From contig JBQLZQ010000088.1 of the NCBI GenBank assembly GCA_052168355.1, forward strand, positions 47,789 to 111,788: a DNA stretch of 64,000 nucleotides. Direction: 5' to 3'. Of this stretch, positions 34,019-43,365 are shown one piece after another. Made by a program: the position numbers and the translations under genes. The stretch comes from JBQLZQ01 sp052168355 (GTDB lineage: Bacteria > Pseudomonadota > Alphaproteobacteria > DSM-16000 > Inquilinaceae). Under the pieces are notes generated by a model. That model did not search any database and had not been told where the DNA came from. It saw only the letters and a program-made list of their open reading frames with translations. Numbering within the stretch: position 1 is the first letter of the stretch; each line of letters begins with the position of its first letter.

Positions 34019-35806
34019 ATGACCGCCTATACCGCGCCCGTCGACGATATGCGGTTCGTGCTGCGCCATGTGGTCGGTCTCGACCGGTTGACCGCTCTGC
34101 CCGGCTACGGCGAGGCGACGGCGGATCTGGTCGACGCCGTGCTGGACGAGGCGGCGCGGCTGGCGGCTGATGTCTTCGCCCCCCTCAACACCGTCGGCGA
34201 CCGGCAGCCGCCGCGGCTGGAGAACGGCGTGGTGCGGATGCCGCCCGGCTTTCGCGAGGCCTACGACCAATACCGGGCCGGCGGCTGGAACGCCCTGCCG
34301 TTCGATCCCGACTATGGCGGCCAGGGCCTGCCCTGGACGATCGCCCTGGCGGTGCAGGAGATGTGGCAGTCGGCCAACCTGGCCTTCAGCCTGTGCCCGC
34401 TGCTCAACCAGGGCGCGGTCGAGCTGCTTCAGGCCCACGGCACCGACGACCAGAAGCGGACCTTTCTGCCCAAGCTGATCGCCGGCGACTGGACCGGCAC
34501 GATGAACCTGACCGAACCCCAGGCCGGGTCGGATCTGGGCGCCATCCGCACCCGCGCCGTGCCCGACGGCAACGGTAGCGGCGACTACCGCATCATCGGG
34601 CAGAAGATCTACATCACCTTCGGGGAGCACGATCTGGCCGAGAACATCGTCCATATGGTGCTGGCCCGCCTGCCCGACGCCCCCGCCGGGGTCAAGGGCA
34701 TCAGCCTGTTTCTGGTCCCCAAATACACGGTCGACGCCGACGGCGCGCCGGGCGGCCTCAACGATCTGCGCTGCGTGTCGCTGGAGCACAAGCTGGGCAT
34801 CCACGCCAGCCCGACCTGCGTCATGGCCTATGGCGACAATGGCGGGGCGGTGGGGCATCTGATCGGTGAGCCCCATCGCGGCATCGAATACATGTTCACG
34901 ATGATGAACAACGCCCGCCTGAGCGTTGGCCTGCAGGGGGTCGCCATCGCCGAACGGGCCTACCAGCAGGCCGACGCCTATGCCCGCGCCCGCGTCCAGG
35001 GGCGCGACGTGGCCGGTACGGCCGACGGTCCGGTGGCCATTGTTCAACACCCCGACGTGCGGCGGATGCTGCTGGCCATGCGGGCCCGCACGGAAGCGGC
35101 CCGGGCCTTGACCTACGCGGCGGCGGCGGCGCTGGATGTGGCCAAGCGCCATCCCGACCGGGAGACCAAGGCCGCCGCCCAGCGCCGGATCGACCTTCTG
35201 ACACCGGTGGTCAAGGGCTGGTGCACGGATCTGGGCTGCGACGTGGCGTCGATCGGCATCCAGGTCCATGGCGGCATGGGCTATGTCGAGGAGACAGGAG
35301 CCGCCCAGCATCTGCGCGACGCCCGCATCGCCCCGATCTATGAGGGCACGAACGGTATCCAGGCCGCCGATCTGGTGTTCCGCAAGGTGCGGCGCGACGG
35401 CGGCACGGCGATGGCCGAACTTTTGAACGAGGTGCGTGAGGCGGCAAACACCCTGGAGCGGGCGGGCGACGACGACATGACGGTGATCCGCACCCACCTC
35501 ACGGCCACGATCGAGGCGGTGGAAAGCGCCACCGCCTGGCTGCTGAAAGCCGAACCGGCCGATGCCGCGGCGGCGGCCACACCCTATCTGGAAATGGTCG
35601 GTCTGGCGGCCGGCGGCCACCAGATGGCCCTGTCGGTCCTGGCGGTCCTGGAGAGCGGGTCGACCGACGATCCGGCCTTCCGGGACGCCAAACGGGGCAC
35701 CGCCCGCTTTTTCGCCGTGCACTGCCTGGCCCGCGCGCCGGGCCTGTTGCCGGCGATTACCGACGGGCTGGGGTCCGTCCGGGCGCCGGTCGAGGCAGGC
35801 GCCTGA
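34019..35806 (+). CDS. Acyl-CoA dehydrogenase with C-terminal extension (DmdC type)
   Basis: This is a 595-aa flavin-dependent acyl-CoA dehydrogenase, the long form related to 3-methylmercaptopropionyl-CoA dehydrogenase (DmdC). Visible are the short N-terminal domain (APVDDMRFVLRHV), GGWNALPFDPDYGGQGLP and the FAD/substrate motif MNLTEPQAGSDLGAI. The helical domain has MNNARLSVGLQGVAIAERAY, IQVHGGMGYVEETGAAQ and the catalytic-Glu region APIYEGTNGIQAADL. An extra C-terminal domain follows at residues of about 460-595. The substrate may be methylmercaptopropionyl-CoA or another short or branched acyl-CoA. Confidence 0.93.
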   Translation: MTAYTAPVDDMRFVLRHVVGLDRLTALPGYGEATADLVDAVLDEAARLAADVFAPLNTVGDRQPPRLENGVVRMPPGFREAYDQYRAGGWNALPFDPDYGGQGLPWTIALAVQEMWQSANLAFSLCPLLNQGAVELLQAHGTDDQKRTFLPKLIAGDWTGTMNLTEPQAGSDLGAIRTRAVPDGNGSGDYRIIGQKIYITFGEHDLAENIVHMVLARLPDAPAGVKGISLFLVPKYTVDADGAPGGLNDLRCVSLEHKLGIHASPTCVMAYGDNGGAVGHLIGEPHRGIEYMFTMMNNARLSVGLQGVAIAERAYQQADAYARARVQGRDVAGTADGPVAIVQHPDVRRMLLAMRARTEAARALTYAAAAALDVAKRHPDRETKAAAQRRIDLLTPVVKGWCTDLGCDVASIGIQVHGGMGYVEETGAAQHLRDARIAPIYEGTNGIQAADLVFRKVRRDGGTAMAELLNEVREAANTLERAGDDDMTVIRTHLTATIEAVESATAWLLKAEPADAAAAATPYLEMVGLAAGGHQMALSVLAVLESGSTDDPAFRDAKRGTARFFAVHCLARAPGLLPAITDGLGSVRAPVEAGA

Positions 35807-35867
35807 CCGGTTCTCGCCGACATTAACGGTTTTCCAAGGAAATCGTCAGGTTCCCCCGCCAACTCCC

Positions 35868-35896
35868 TTGAACGGCCTCGGGGACTGGCCTATATG
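35868..35896 (+). promoter_or_regulatory. groESL promoter
   Basis: TTGAAC (35868-35873) and TATATG (35891-35896) are separated by 17 nt, a good housekeeping-sigma pair, and lie just ahead of the CIRCE operator. The preceding C gives CTTGAA, which is also the -35 core of alphaproteobacterial RpoH promoters, so dual control is possible. Confidence 0.75.
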
Positions 35897-35900
35897 CGGA

Positions 35901-35927
35901 GCAGCACTCTCCCCTAGAGAGTGCTAA
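35901..35927 (+). promoter_or_regulatory. CIRCE operator (HrcA binding site)
   Basis: The inverted repeat is GCAGCACTC, nine bases, then GAGTGCTAA. The consensus is TTAGCACTC-N9-GAGTGCTAA, so the right arm is perfect and only the first two bases of the left arm differ. It overlaps the expected transcription start of groESL. HrcA bound here represses transcription until heat shock. Confidence 0.95.
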
Positions 35928-35973
35928 TTATTGAGAATTCAACGAATTCAACAGGTTAACGAGGAGAGACACC

Positions 35974-36285
35974 ATGCACTTTCGGCCGTTGCATGATCGC
36001 GTTGTGATCCGCCGGATCGAGAGCGATGCCAAGACATCCGGTGGCATCATCATCCCCGACACCGCCAAGGAGAAGCCCCAGGAGGGCGAGGTTGTGGCCG
36101 TGGGTCCCGGCGCGCGCGACGACAAGGGCGCCCTGGTGCCGCTCGACATCAAGGCCGGCGACCGCATCCTGTTCGGCAAATGGTCGGGCACCGAGGTCAA
36201 GATCGACGGTGAAGAGCTGTTGATCATGAAGGAGTCGGACATTCTGGGCGTTCTGGAGAAGAACGCGGCCTCCAAGGCCGCCTGA
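35974..36285 (+). CDS. groES: Co-chaperonin GroES
   Basis: This is a 103-aa heptameric lid of the GroEL chamber. It has FRPLHDRVVIRRIE at the N-terminus, the mobile-loop region with TSGGIIIPDTAKEKPQEG, a central VPLDIKAGDRILFGKWSGTEV (two conserved blocks) and late LLIMKESDILGVLE. A strong ribosome binding site (GAGGAGAG) precedes the ATG. It is the first gene of a two-gene heat-shock operon under CIRCE. Confidence 0.98.
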   Translation: MHFRPLHDRVVIRRIESDAKTSGGIIIPDTAKEKPQEGEVVAVGPGARDDKGALVPLDIKAGDRILFGKWSGTEVKIDGEELLIMKESDILGVLEKNAASKAA

Positions 36286-36341
36286 CCCATCCGGACGCAC
36301 CCAATTGACCTCTTAGACTTATACTTGAAGGAATCGAGAGA

Positions 36342-37997
36342 ATGCCTGCAAAGGACGTAAGATTTGGTGTGGACGCGCGGACGCGGATGCTGCGCGGCGT
36401 GGACATCCTGGCGGATGCGGTGAAGGTGACTTTGGGTCCCAAGGGCCGCAACGTGGTGCTGGACAAGAGCTTTGGCGCGCCCCGCATCTCCAAGGACGGC
36501 GTGACCGTCGCCAAGGAAATCGAACTGTCGGACAAGTTCGAGAACATGGGCGCCCAGATGGTGCGCGAGGTGGCCTCGAAGACCAACGACCTGGCCGGCG
36601 ACGGCACGACCACGGCGACCGTGCTGGCCGCGTCGATCGTGCGCGAAGGCATCAAGGCGGTGGCCGCGGGCCTGAACCCGATGGACCTGAAGCGCGGCAT
36701 CGACCAGGCGGTGGAAGCCGTCGTGGCCGATCTGCAGAAGCGGTCTAAGAAGGTGTCGTCGAACGCCGAAATCTCGCAGGTCGGAACCATCTCGGCCAAC
36801 GGCGAGGAAGAGATCGGCCACATGATCGCCGAGGCGATGGAGCGTGTGGGCAACGAGGGCGTGATCACGGTGGAGGAGGCCAAGAGCCTGGCCACCGAGC
36901 TTGAAGTCGTCGAAGGCATGCAGTTCGACCGCGGGTATCTGAGCCCGTACTTCGTGACCAACACGGAGAAGATGCTGGCCGAACTGGAGAACCCCTACAT
37001 CCTGCTGCACGAGAAGAAGCTGTCGAACCTGCAGGCGATGCTGCCGGTGCTCGAGGCTGTCGTTCAGTCGTCGCGGCCGCTGCTGATCGTGGCCGAAGAC
37101 GTCGAGGGCGAGGCCCTGGCGACCCTTGTGGTCAACAAGCTGCGCGGCGGCCTGAAGGTCGCGGCGGTCAAGGCGCCGGGCTTTGGCGATCGTCGCAAGG
37201 CGATGCTGGAGGACATGGCGGTTCTGACCGGCGGTCAGGTCATTTCCGAGGATTTGGGCATCAAGCTGGAGAACGTGACCCTGGATATGCTGGGCACCGC
37301 CAAGCGGGTCCAGATCACCAAGGAAGACACCACGGTGATCGACGGCGCCGGCGAGAAGTCCGAGATCGAGGGCCGTTGCAACCAGATCCGGGCCCAGGCC
37401 GAGGAGACCACGTCGGACTATGATCGTGAGAAGCTGCAGGAGCGTCTGGCCAAGCTGGCCGGTGGCGTGGCGGTGATCCGGGTCGGCGGCGCGACCGAGG
37501 TCGAGGTCAAGGAGCGCAAGGATCGCGTCGACGATGCCATGCACGCCACGCGCGCGGCGGTCGAGGAAGGCGTTGTCGCCGGTGGCGGCGTGGCCCTGCT
37601 CTATGCCACGCGGGTCCTTGCCGAGTTGAAGCCCGCCAACGACGACCAGCGGGTCGGCATCGAGATCGTGCGGAAGGCGCTGCAGGCGCCGGCCCGTCAG
37701 ATCGCGGTCAATGCCGGCACCGACGGTTCGATCGTGGTCGGCAAGCTGCTGGACCAGAAGGACACCGACTACGGCTTCAACGCCCAGAGCGGCGAGTACG
37801 GCAACCTGGTCAAGGCCGGCGTGATCGACCCGACCAAGGTCGTGCGCACCGCCCTGCAGGACGCGGCCTCCATCGCCGGCCTGCTGGTCACGACCGAGGC
37901 CATGGTCGCCGACCGGCCGGAGAAGAAGAGCGACATGCCTGCCCCCGACATGGGCGGCATGGGTGGTATGGGCGGCATGGGCGGCATGGACTTCTAA
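36342..37997 (+). CDS. groEL: Chaperonin GroEL
   Basis: This is a 551-aa chaperonin subunit. It has the ATP-binding block VTLGPKGRNVVLDKSFG, then DGTTTATVLA with the catalytic Asp region. The apical domain includes VEGMQFDRGYLSPYFVTN, and the C-terminus ends in the GGM repeat tail (GGMGGMGGMDF). It follows groES by 56 nt. Strong terminator structure after the stop ends the operon. Confidence 0.98.
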   Translation: MPAKDVRFGVDARTRMLRGVDILADAVKVTLGPKGRNVVLDKSFGAPRISKDGVTVAKEIELSDKFENMGAQMVREVASKTNDLAGDGTTTATVLAASIVREGIKAVAAGLNPMDLKRGIDQAVEAVVADLQKRSKKVSSNAEISQVGTISANGEEEIGHMIAEAMERVGNEGVITVEEAKSLATELEVVEGMQFDRGYLSPYFVTNTEKMLAELENPYILLHEKKLSNLQAMLPVLEAVVQSSRPLLIVAEDVEGEALATLVVNKLRGGLKVAAVKAPGFGDRRKAMLEDMAVLTGGQVISEDLGIKLENVTLDMLGTAKRVQITKEDTTVIDGAGEKSEIEGRCNQIRAQAEETTSDYDREKLQERLAKLAGGVAVIRVGGATEVEVKERKDRVDDAMHATRAAVEEGVVAGGGVALLYATRVLAELKPANDDQRVGIEIVRKALQAPARQIAVNAGTDGSIVVGKLLDQKDTDYGFNAQSGEYGNLVKAGVIDPTKVVRTALQDAASIAGLLVTTEAMVADRPEKKSDMPAPDMGGMGGMGGMGGMDF

Positions 37998-38023
37998 GCA
38001 CCCGTCCCGATCGTCGAAAGACG

Positions 38024-38056
38024 AAGGGCCGCGCGGGCAACCGCGCGGCCCTTTTT
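38024..38056 (+). terminator. Rho-independent terminator after groEL
   Basis: A 13-bp perfect stem (AAGGGCCGCGCGG with CCGCGCGGCCCTT) closes on a GCAA loop and runs into a T tract, giving a classic intrinsic terminator. The A bases on the left arm mean it can also terminate the convergent LysR gene weakly. Confidence 0.95.
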
Positions 38057-38067
38057 CTTGGCGCGCG

Positions 38068-39000
38068 CTACGGCCGGTCCGCGGCCCGGCGCGACGGCGA
38101 CGCGCTGTCCCAACGGGCGGCGGCCGCGTCCATCTCGCCCCGGATCCAGGCGATGAAGGCGCGGGTCTTGGGCTCCGGGCGGCGATGCGGCGCGGTCACC
38201 AGCCAGTACCCGAGTTCCGGCACCGCCACGTCGGGGAACGGCGCGACCAGACAACCATCGGCCAGCGCGTCGGTGGCCAGCGTCTGCCAACCGAGCATGA
38301 TACCCTGCCCGGCCACCGCCGCATCGAGGCAGAGTGATGCGTCCGAATAAGATGGTCCCTCGCACAGCACGTCCTCCGACAGGCCGTGCACCCCGAGCCA
38401 GGTGGCCCACCGGACCATGGAGCCCTGCTCGCGGATCACCGGCACGCGGCCGAGATCGGCGGGGGTCTTGAGCCGTTTGGCAAGCTCCGGGCTGCAGACC
38501 GGGAATATTCTCTGCTCGATCAGGAGCTCGGCCTTGACGCCGGGCCACTTTCCATCGCCGACCCGCACCGCCACATCGACATCGGACAGGGCCAAGTCGA
38601 CCAGCGCTATCGCGGCATCGATGCGGATCCGGAGATCGGGGTGGGCCCGGTTGAACCGGCTGAGCCGCGGCACCAGCCATTTGGCCGCGAACACCGGGGC
38701 GACCGATACCGTCAGGATGTTGGCGGCGCGGGTTTCGCTGACCGACACCGCCCGCGACAGTTCGCGAAAGCCGGCGGTCAGACCGTCGAGCAGCGCGGCG
38801 CCGAACGCTGTCGGCTCAAGCCCCTTTGGTGTCCGGTCGAAGATGACCCGGCCAAGGGTACGCTCGGTCTTGAGGATCTGCTGGCTGACCGCCCCGGGCG
38901 ACACGCCGATCTCTTCCGCCGCGCGGGCCAGGCTGCCCAGACGCCCCGCCGCTTCGACGGCGCGCAACCCGTTGAGATGGACCCGGCGCAGGTTTTGCAT
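38068..39000 (-). CDS. LysR-family transcriptional regulator (GcvA-like)
   Basis: This is a 310-aa LTTR. The N-terminal HTH reads LNGLRAVEAAGRLGSLARAAEEIGVSPGAVSQQ, in the pattern of GcvA/AmpR-type regulators (AAEEIGVSPGAVSQQI), and the effector domain starts near LTVSVAPVFAAKWLVPRL. It is divergent from a 57-aa gene across about 100 nt, so that gene is a candidate target. The stop lies just beyond the groEL terminator. Confidence 0.92.
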   Translation of the reverse strand: MQNLRRVHLNGLRAVEAAGRLGSLARAAEEIGVSPGAVSQQILKTERTLGRVIFDRTPKGLEPTAFGAALLDGLTAGFRELSRAVSVSETRAANILTVSVAPVFAAKWLVPRLSRFNRAHPDLRIRIDAAIALVDLALSDVDVAVRVGDGKWPGVKAELLIEQRIFPVCSPELAKRLKTPADLGRVPVIREQGSMVRWATWLGVHGLSEDVLCEGPSYSDASLCLDAAVAGQGIMLGWQTLATDALADGCLVAPFPDVAVPELGYWLVTAPHRRPEPKTRAFIAWIRGEMDAAAARWDSASPSRRAADRP

Positions 39001-39099
39001 ATAGGTTTTCTATACCATACCCCTTGCAATCTCCATCCCTTCCAAGCCGCGATCGGCCCATACTTTGTGCTTGGAACACGGGCTTAAGGAGGAGAGCCG

Positions 39100-39273
39100 A
39101 TGAAAATTGGATGGTTGTCGGCCCTGTTTCCACGTCCCATGGGCGCCTCGCGCGGCTGCGAGGATGCCCTGCGCTGGCGACGGGATCCCTTGTCTCACCC
39201 GGCCCTGCGGACCATGACGCAGGAGCAGTTGGCAGACCTGCAGTTCAATCCCTGGGCGTTGGAACGTGAGTGA
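39100..39273 (+). CDS. 57-aa protein with DUF1127-like C-terminus
   Basis: This short frame is preceded by a near-ideal ribosome binding site, AAGGAGGAG, seven bases before the ATG. The product is basic with several Trp and Arg (KIGWLSALFPRP...ALRWRRDPL). It ends LRTMTQEQLADLQFNPWALERE, whose pattern resembles the C-terminal half of DUF1127 proteins. It is divergent from the GcvA-like LysR gene. DUF1127 proteins in alphaproteobacteria act in phosphate and RNA metabolism; the relation here is tentative. Confidence 0.65.
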   Translation: MKIGWLSALFPRPMGASRGCEDALRWRRDPLSHPALRTMTQEQLADLQFNPWALERE

Positions 39274-39301
39274 ACCGAAGCGCGCCTGACGCGCGACGGG
39301 A

Positions 39302-39838
39302 TCAGGACCAGGTCCGGACCGGCCCCGTGTCGACATGGATAAAGCCGGACCGGCCGTAATACCCGACCCCGCCCGCCTTCAGGTCGCGCGCCAGATCGCG
39401 CAGTCCGCGCAGCTTGTAACCGGGCAGGCGGATATCCGCGGCCTGTGCCTTGACGTGATAGCTGTTCCGCGCGACGCCCCGATGGGTGCGGGCCAGGGCG
39501 GCGTTGGTTGCCGCCGACCGGTACCCGCACACGACATGCAAGGGTTCGCCCGTGCCCGTTGCGGTCTGAAGGGCATGCAGGACATCGATGAGACCGGGAT
39601 CGATGGGCGCCACGTCGCCGCTGCGCCGGTCGCGCATGAGGCTGTTGATCCGCGCCAGCGCGTCGGGGTCGTACCACCCGTCGGCCCAATAGTCGATGGT
39701 CACCCGTTCCTCGCTGTGGCTGGCGAGCAGATCGATGGAGCGGACGGAGCCGCTGCTGGCGAGAAGTCTGGAAGGGAATGTGGCGGAAGTCGCGAGCGCC
39801 GTTGCACCGAAAGCTAGAAACTGCCGCCGTCCTATCAC
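39302..39838 (-). CDS. YcbK-like murein endopeptidase (DUF882, M15-type), Tat-exported
   Basis: This is a 178-aa exported peptidase. The N-terminus has a twin-arginine signal (GRRQFLAFGATALATSATF). The mature domain is DUF882/peptidase M15-like: VVCGYRSAATNAAL, then zinc ligands in SYHVKAQAADIRL and in GFIHVDTGPVRTW. E. coli MepK (YcbK) cuts L,D (mDAP-mDAP) cross-links and is encoded beside YcbB, as here, where a YcbB-type gene lies 270 nt upstream. Role: peptidoglycan turnover. Confidence 0.92.
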   Translation of the reverse strand: MIGRRQFLAFGATALATSATFPSRLLASSGSVRSIDLLASHSEERVTIDYWADGWYDPDALARINSLMRDRRSGDVAPIDPGLIDVLHALQTATGTGEPLHVVCGYRSAATNAALARTHRGVARNSYHVKAQAADIRLPGYKLRGLRDLARDLKAGGVGYYGRSGFIHVDTGPVRTWS

Positions 39839-40109
39839 GCTTCCTGTCCTCTAATTGCGGTTGCCCGAATAGAATCGCGTCCCGGGCGCCCAGGAAGGGG
39901 CCAGGTCGATTGGTTAACGTGGGGCTCTGTATGGCAAGAGGAGGGCGGCTCTGGCAACCGGAAATGCCATGTCAATGAAACAAATCACAAAGCGGCCTTA
40001 ATTTGACATGACGGAGGCGCTTTCCGATCCGCCGGCGGCTGTCACACGCCGGAATCGCCTCGCACAGACGCTATGATCGTGGCGATACAGGGAAACGCCG
40101 CGCTGGGAC

Positions 40110-41777
40110 TCAGTTGGCCAGGGCGACCTGACGGGCCGGCAAGGAACGGTCGCGCAGCGCGTCGGCCACTCGCTCGTCGATGCCGTACATGTCCCCGCGA
40201 TACTGAACCCGACCGTCCCGGTCCAGCCAGACGGTGACATAGGCGAGGTGCACCGGCACGCGATCAGGCAGCACCACCCGCGTGGTCTTCAACCCTTCCA
40301 GCACCGTTTGGCGGCGCGTGGCCGTCCATTCCGCAGCCCCTTCCAGCAGATGGTCGGCCAACCAGATGGGGTCCTCGACCCGGACGCAGCCGGAGCTGTA
40401 GGCCCGATGCGTGCGGGCGAACAGATTGCGGTTCGGCGTGTCGTGAAGGTAGATGCTGAAATTGTTCGCCATCATGAATTTGACCTTGCCCAGGGAGTTG
40501 TCCGGGCCGGGATCCTGGCGCACCCTGAAATAGCGGATGCCGGATCCGACTTCCGACCAGTTGAGCATGGCCGCCGGGATCGGCGCCGCATCGTTGTGCC
40601 ACCCCGAATACAGCACCATGTTCTGGGTCTCGAGATAGGTCGGATCCTCGATCAGCTTGGGCAGAATGTCCTTGATGGCGATGCTGATGGGAATGGTCCA
40701 GGTCGGGTTGAACTCCAGCCAGCTCAACTCGCTGCTGAACAACGGCGTCTGCCGGTCGCGCCGGCCGACGACCACCGCCATGTCCCGCACCGTCTGCCCA
40801 TTTTCGACAACCTCCATGCGATAATCGGGCAGATTGACCAGGATATGCCGCTGGCCCAGATCGTGGGGCATCCAGCGCCAGCGCTCCAACGTCGCCAGGA
40901 TCTGATCGATGCGACGTTCGACCGGCATGTTGAGCGCGCTCAAGGTACGCGGTCCGACGATGCCGTCGACGGTCAGTCCATGACGGGCCTGAAACCGCTC
41001 CACCGCGGCGGCCAGCGCCGGATCGTAGATCAGGCTGTCGTCGGTGGCGTCGCCGCCGAATTCGCCGGTCGCGGCGAGACGCGCGCGGAGCGACGGAACC
41101 ATCGCCCCTTCCTCGCCCGGCTCGATGGTTTCCCCCGCCGGTACCGATGGCCAGCCGCCGGCCGCGGCCACGGCGCGCTGCCCCTGAAGGACACGGCGCA
41201 ACGCCAAATAGGCATCGTGGCGGGGCGCCAGCGCGCTCATAAAGGCGCCGACATCGCCGGACACCGAGGCCGCGACCGTCAGGGCCGCCACGTCCGGACG
41301 CCGGTCCTCATAATCGAAGGTCGGATCGATTTCCCTTGGGTCGAGACGGCCGGAGCGGAGATCGGCGGCCAGACGCATCAGACCGTCGCTCAACGCCAGT
41401 TCCAGATCGACCAGCGATTCAACCGTGCGATCCGCCGAGCGCGTGACCAGATCGTCCAGGATGGGGGCGTGGTAATCGGCCGGGTTCAGCCCGTCCAGCA
41501 TCGCCGCATGGATGGCCTTGCGAGCGTCCGTGGCCCGGGGCAGCGGCCCATCCTCGACGATCCACAGGGGGGAATTCAGCCGAACGCGGTAAAGATCACG
41601 CAAGGCGATGCGGCTCAACTCGACACCGTCGACCACAATCGGCCCCTCGGCGTCCAGCCGTTCCGCGATCATCCGGTTGACCGGCGCCTGGCCCAGCCCT
41701 TCATCAGGCAGCGCATGGGCCCCCGATCCGGCCCCGACCACGATCGCTACCGTCAAGAATAGGCGTCGAAGCGCCAT
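40110..41777 (-). CDS. YcbB-type L,D-transpeptidase
   Basis: This is a 555-aa periplasmic L,D-transpeptidase that forms 3-3 cross-links in peptidoglycan. A signal peptide (RRLFLTVAIVVGAGSGAHA) is followed by a scaffold domain (NSPLWI...LDGLNPADYH). A peptidoglycan-binding domain comes next (DPALAAAVERFQARHGLTVDGIVGPRT). The YkuD catalytic domain has NLPDYRMEVVENG, NPTWTIP, and SSGCVRVEDP with nucleophile Cys464. The ATG at 41777 starts the signal peptide; an extension to 41888 lacks one. A consensus EcfG-type promoter lies 40 nt upstream, suggesting stress-induced wall remodelling. Confidence 0.93.
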   Translation of the reverse strand: MALRRLFLTVAIVVGAGSGAHALPDEGLGQAPVNRMIAERLDAEGPIVVDGVELSRIALRDLYRVRLNSPLWIVEDGPLPRATDARKAIHAAMLDGLNPADYHAPILDDLVTRSADRTVESLVDLELALSDGLMRLAADLRSGRLDPREIDPTFDYEDRRPDVAALTVAASVSGDVGAFMSALAPRHDAYLALRRVLQGQRAVAAAGGWPSVPAGETIEPGEEGAMVPSLRARLAATGEFGGDATDDSLIYDPALAAAVERFQARHGLTVDGIVGPRTLSALNMPVERRIDQILATLERWRWMPHDLGQRHILVNLPDYRMEVVENGQTVRDMAVVVGRRDRQTPLFSSELSWLEFNPTWTIPISIAIKDILPKLIEDPTYLETQNMVLYSGWHNDAAPIPAAMLNWSEVGSGIRYFRVRQDPGPDNSLGKVKFMMANNFSIYLHDTPNRNLFARTHRAYSSGCVRVEDPIWLADHLLEGAAEWTATRRQTVLEGLKTTRVVLPDRVPVHLAYVTVWLDRDGRVQYRGDMYGIDERVADALRDRSLPARQVALAN

Positions 41778-41816
41778 ATCGTCCCATCCCCCACTTTTAA
41801 CGCGCCCAAAAGACTG

Positions 41817-41842
41817 AACGCCCGATACGCCGGAACGGTTCC
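41817..41842 (-). promoter_or_regulatory. Candidate EcfG (general stress sigma factor) promoter for the L,D-transpeptidase gene
   Basis: Reading leftward, GGAAC (41842-41838), 17 nt, then CGTT (41820-41817) matches the alphaproteobacterial EcfG consensus GGAAC-N16/17-CGTT exactly. It ends 40 nt before the start codon, a normal distance. Confidence 0.75.
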
Positions 41843-42071
41843 CGGCATGGTTACCCGGTCTTAGCATATAGATGGGATTTGTCCGCAATTTTTATGATCG
41901 AATTATGGCGATAACTTTCACAGTTCAGTGATGGAGTCTTTCGAAAACCAAAGTATCGTTAACCTTGTGCCTTAACACGCCGGTAATGGGTCCACCCGTA
42001 GCATCGGCAACTGGTCTGAATAAAGCCGAATATTTCAGTCACGCGCCTGCTTTCTGTGGCGGGCCTGGCGG

Positions 42072-43361
42072 ATGGGCACCCCGATGACACCTGACGAATT
42101 GTCCAAGGTGGTCCAAAGCCACCGCCGCTGGCTCGATCGCCTGAACGGCGGGGTTCGGGCCAACCTGTCGCTCAAGAACCTGGAGCGGTTCGACCTTGGC
42201 GGGGTGGATCTGCGCGGGGCCAAGCTGGCCGGGGCCAAGCTCAGCGGCACCTCGCTGGCCGGCGCCAATCTCAAGGGAGCCGATCTGTTTGCGGCCGACC
42301 TCACCGACTGCGTGCTCGACCGCGCCGATCTCAGCGATACCGACATGCGTGGCGCCCGGCTGCGCGGCGCGTCGTTCAACGACGCCAATCTGCGCCGGGT
42401 CGACATGCGCGACGGCACGCTGTTGGCGGGCACGCGCAGCGGCGTGATAAACGTCCATCAGATCGAGAGCCGCCGGATCGAGATCCGGCGGGCGATCATG
42501 GCCCATGCCAACATGACCGGCGGCCGTCTGGCCCAGTCCGTCATCTCCCAGACCGATCTGACCAGCGCCATCCTGCGCCATGCCGATCTGCGCGAGGCCG
42601 ACCTGACCGACAGCATCCTGCAGAACGCCGATCTGACGGACGCCGACCTCAGCCAGGCCAACCTGACATCGACGCGCCTGAACGGGGCCATTCTCAACCG
42701 GGCCAAGGTGCGGGGCTGCCTGTTCCGCAATGCCGATATGGTCGGGGTGGTGCTGGGCGACTGCGACCTGTCGGGCGCCGACGTGGAAGGCGCGCAGTTC
42801 GCCAGCCAGACGGACACCCTGGGCATCGAGCTGCATCGCGTCATTTTCGAGCATGAGCGCTGGATCGAAACCGGCGGCAAGCGCGGGGCGCGGGCCATCC
42901 TGGAGGGCGCGGATCTGCGCCGCGCCAACCTTCGCGGCGTCAACCTGTCCGGGGCGGCCCTGCGCGGCGCCCGCCTGGACCGGGCGGTCATGACATCGGC
43001 GGTGCTGGTGATGGCCGATCTGTCGGGCGCCTGCCTGGATGGCGCCAACCTTCTGGAGACCAACCTGGCCGGCTCCGATATCAGCCACGCGTCAATGATC
43101 GGCGTGGTCATGACCCGGGCCAAGGCGGGTCCCGTGCCGATGCGCGACGGCGACGGCAAGGCCACCGGCCGCCACCGGCCGACGATCTTTACCGGGTCGG
43201 ACATGAGGCGGGCCCATCTGTCGAACTGCGTGCTGCGCGACGCCCGTATGACCAAGACCAACCTGGAGATGGCGGACCTGGACGGCGCCGACCTGACGGG
43301 GGCCGTGCTGACCGGCGCCAATCTGGGCGGCACCGGGCTCGAGACCCTCAAAAGCGCTTAG
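42072..43361 (+). CDS. Pentapeptide-repeat protein
   Basis: This is a 429-aa protein. After a 30-residue helical start (MTPDELSKVVQSHRRWLDRLNGG) it is built largely of A(D/N)LxG pentapeptides in three runs, at residues of about 45-125, 140-250 and 275-345, and a final run at about 375-425. These form right-handed quadrilateral beta-helices. Between them are non-repeat insertions (DTLGIELHRVIFEHERWIETGGKRG, in part, and a KAGPVPMRDGD loop). There is no signal or membrane segment. Some family members bind gyrase or scaffold other proteins; none of that can be inferred here. It converges on a hydrolase gene 4 nt away. Confidence 0.93.
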   Translation: MGTPMTPDELSKVVQSHRRWLDRLNGGVRANLSLKNLERFDLGGVDLRGAKLAGAKLSGTSLAGANLKGADLFAADLTDCVLDRADLSDTDMRGARLRGASFNDANLRRVDMRDGTLLAGTRSGVINVHQIESRRIEIRRAIMAHANMTGGRLAQSVISQTDLTSAILRHADLREADLTDSILQNADLTDADLSQANLTSTRLNGAILNRAKVRGCLFRNADMVGVVLGDCDLSGADVEGAQFASQTDTLGIELHRVIFEHERWIETGGKRGARAILEGADLRRANLRGVNLSGAALRGARLDRAVMTSAVLVMADLSGACLDGANLLETNLAGSDISHASMIGVVMTRAKAGPVPMRDGDGKATGRHRPTIFTGSDMRRAHLSNCVLRDARMTKTNLEMADLDGADLTGAVLTGANLGGTGLETLKSA

Positions 43362-43365
43362 AGCC

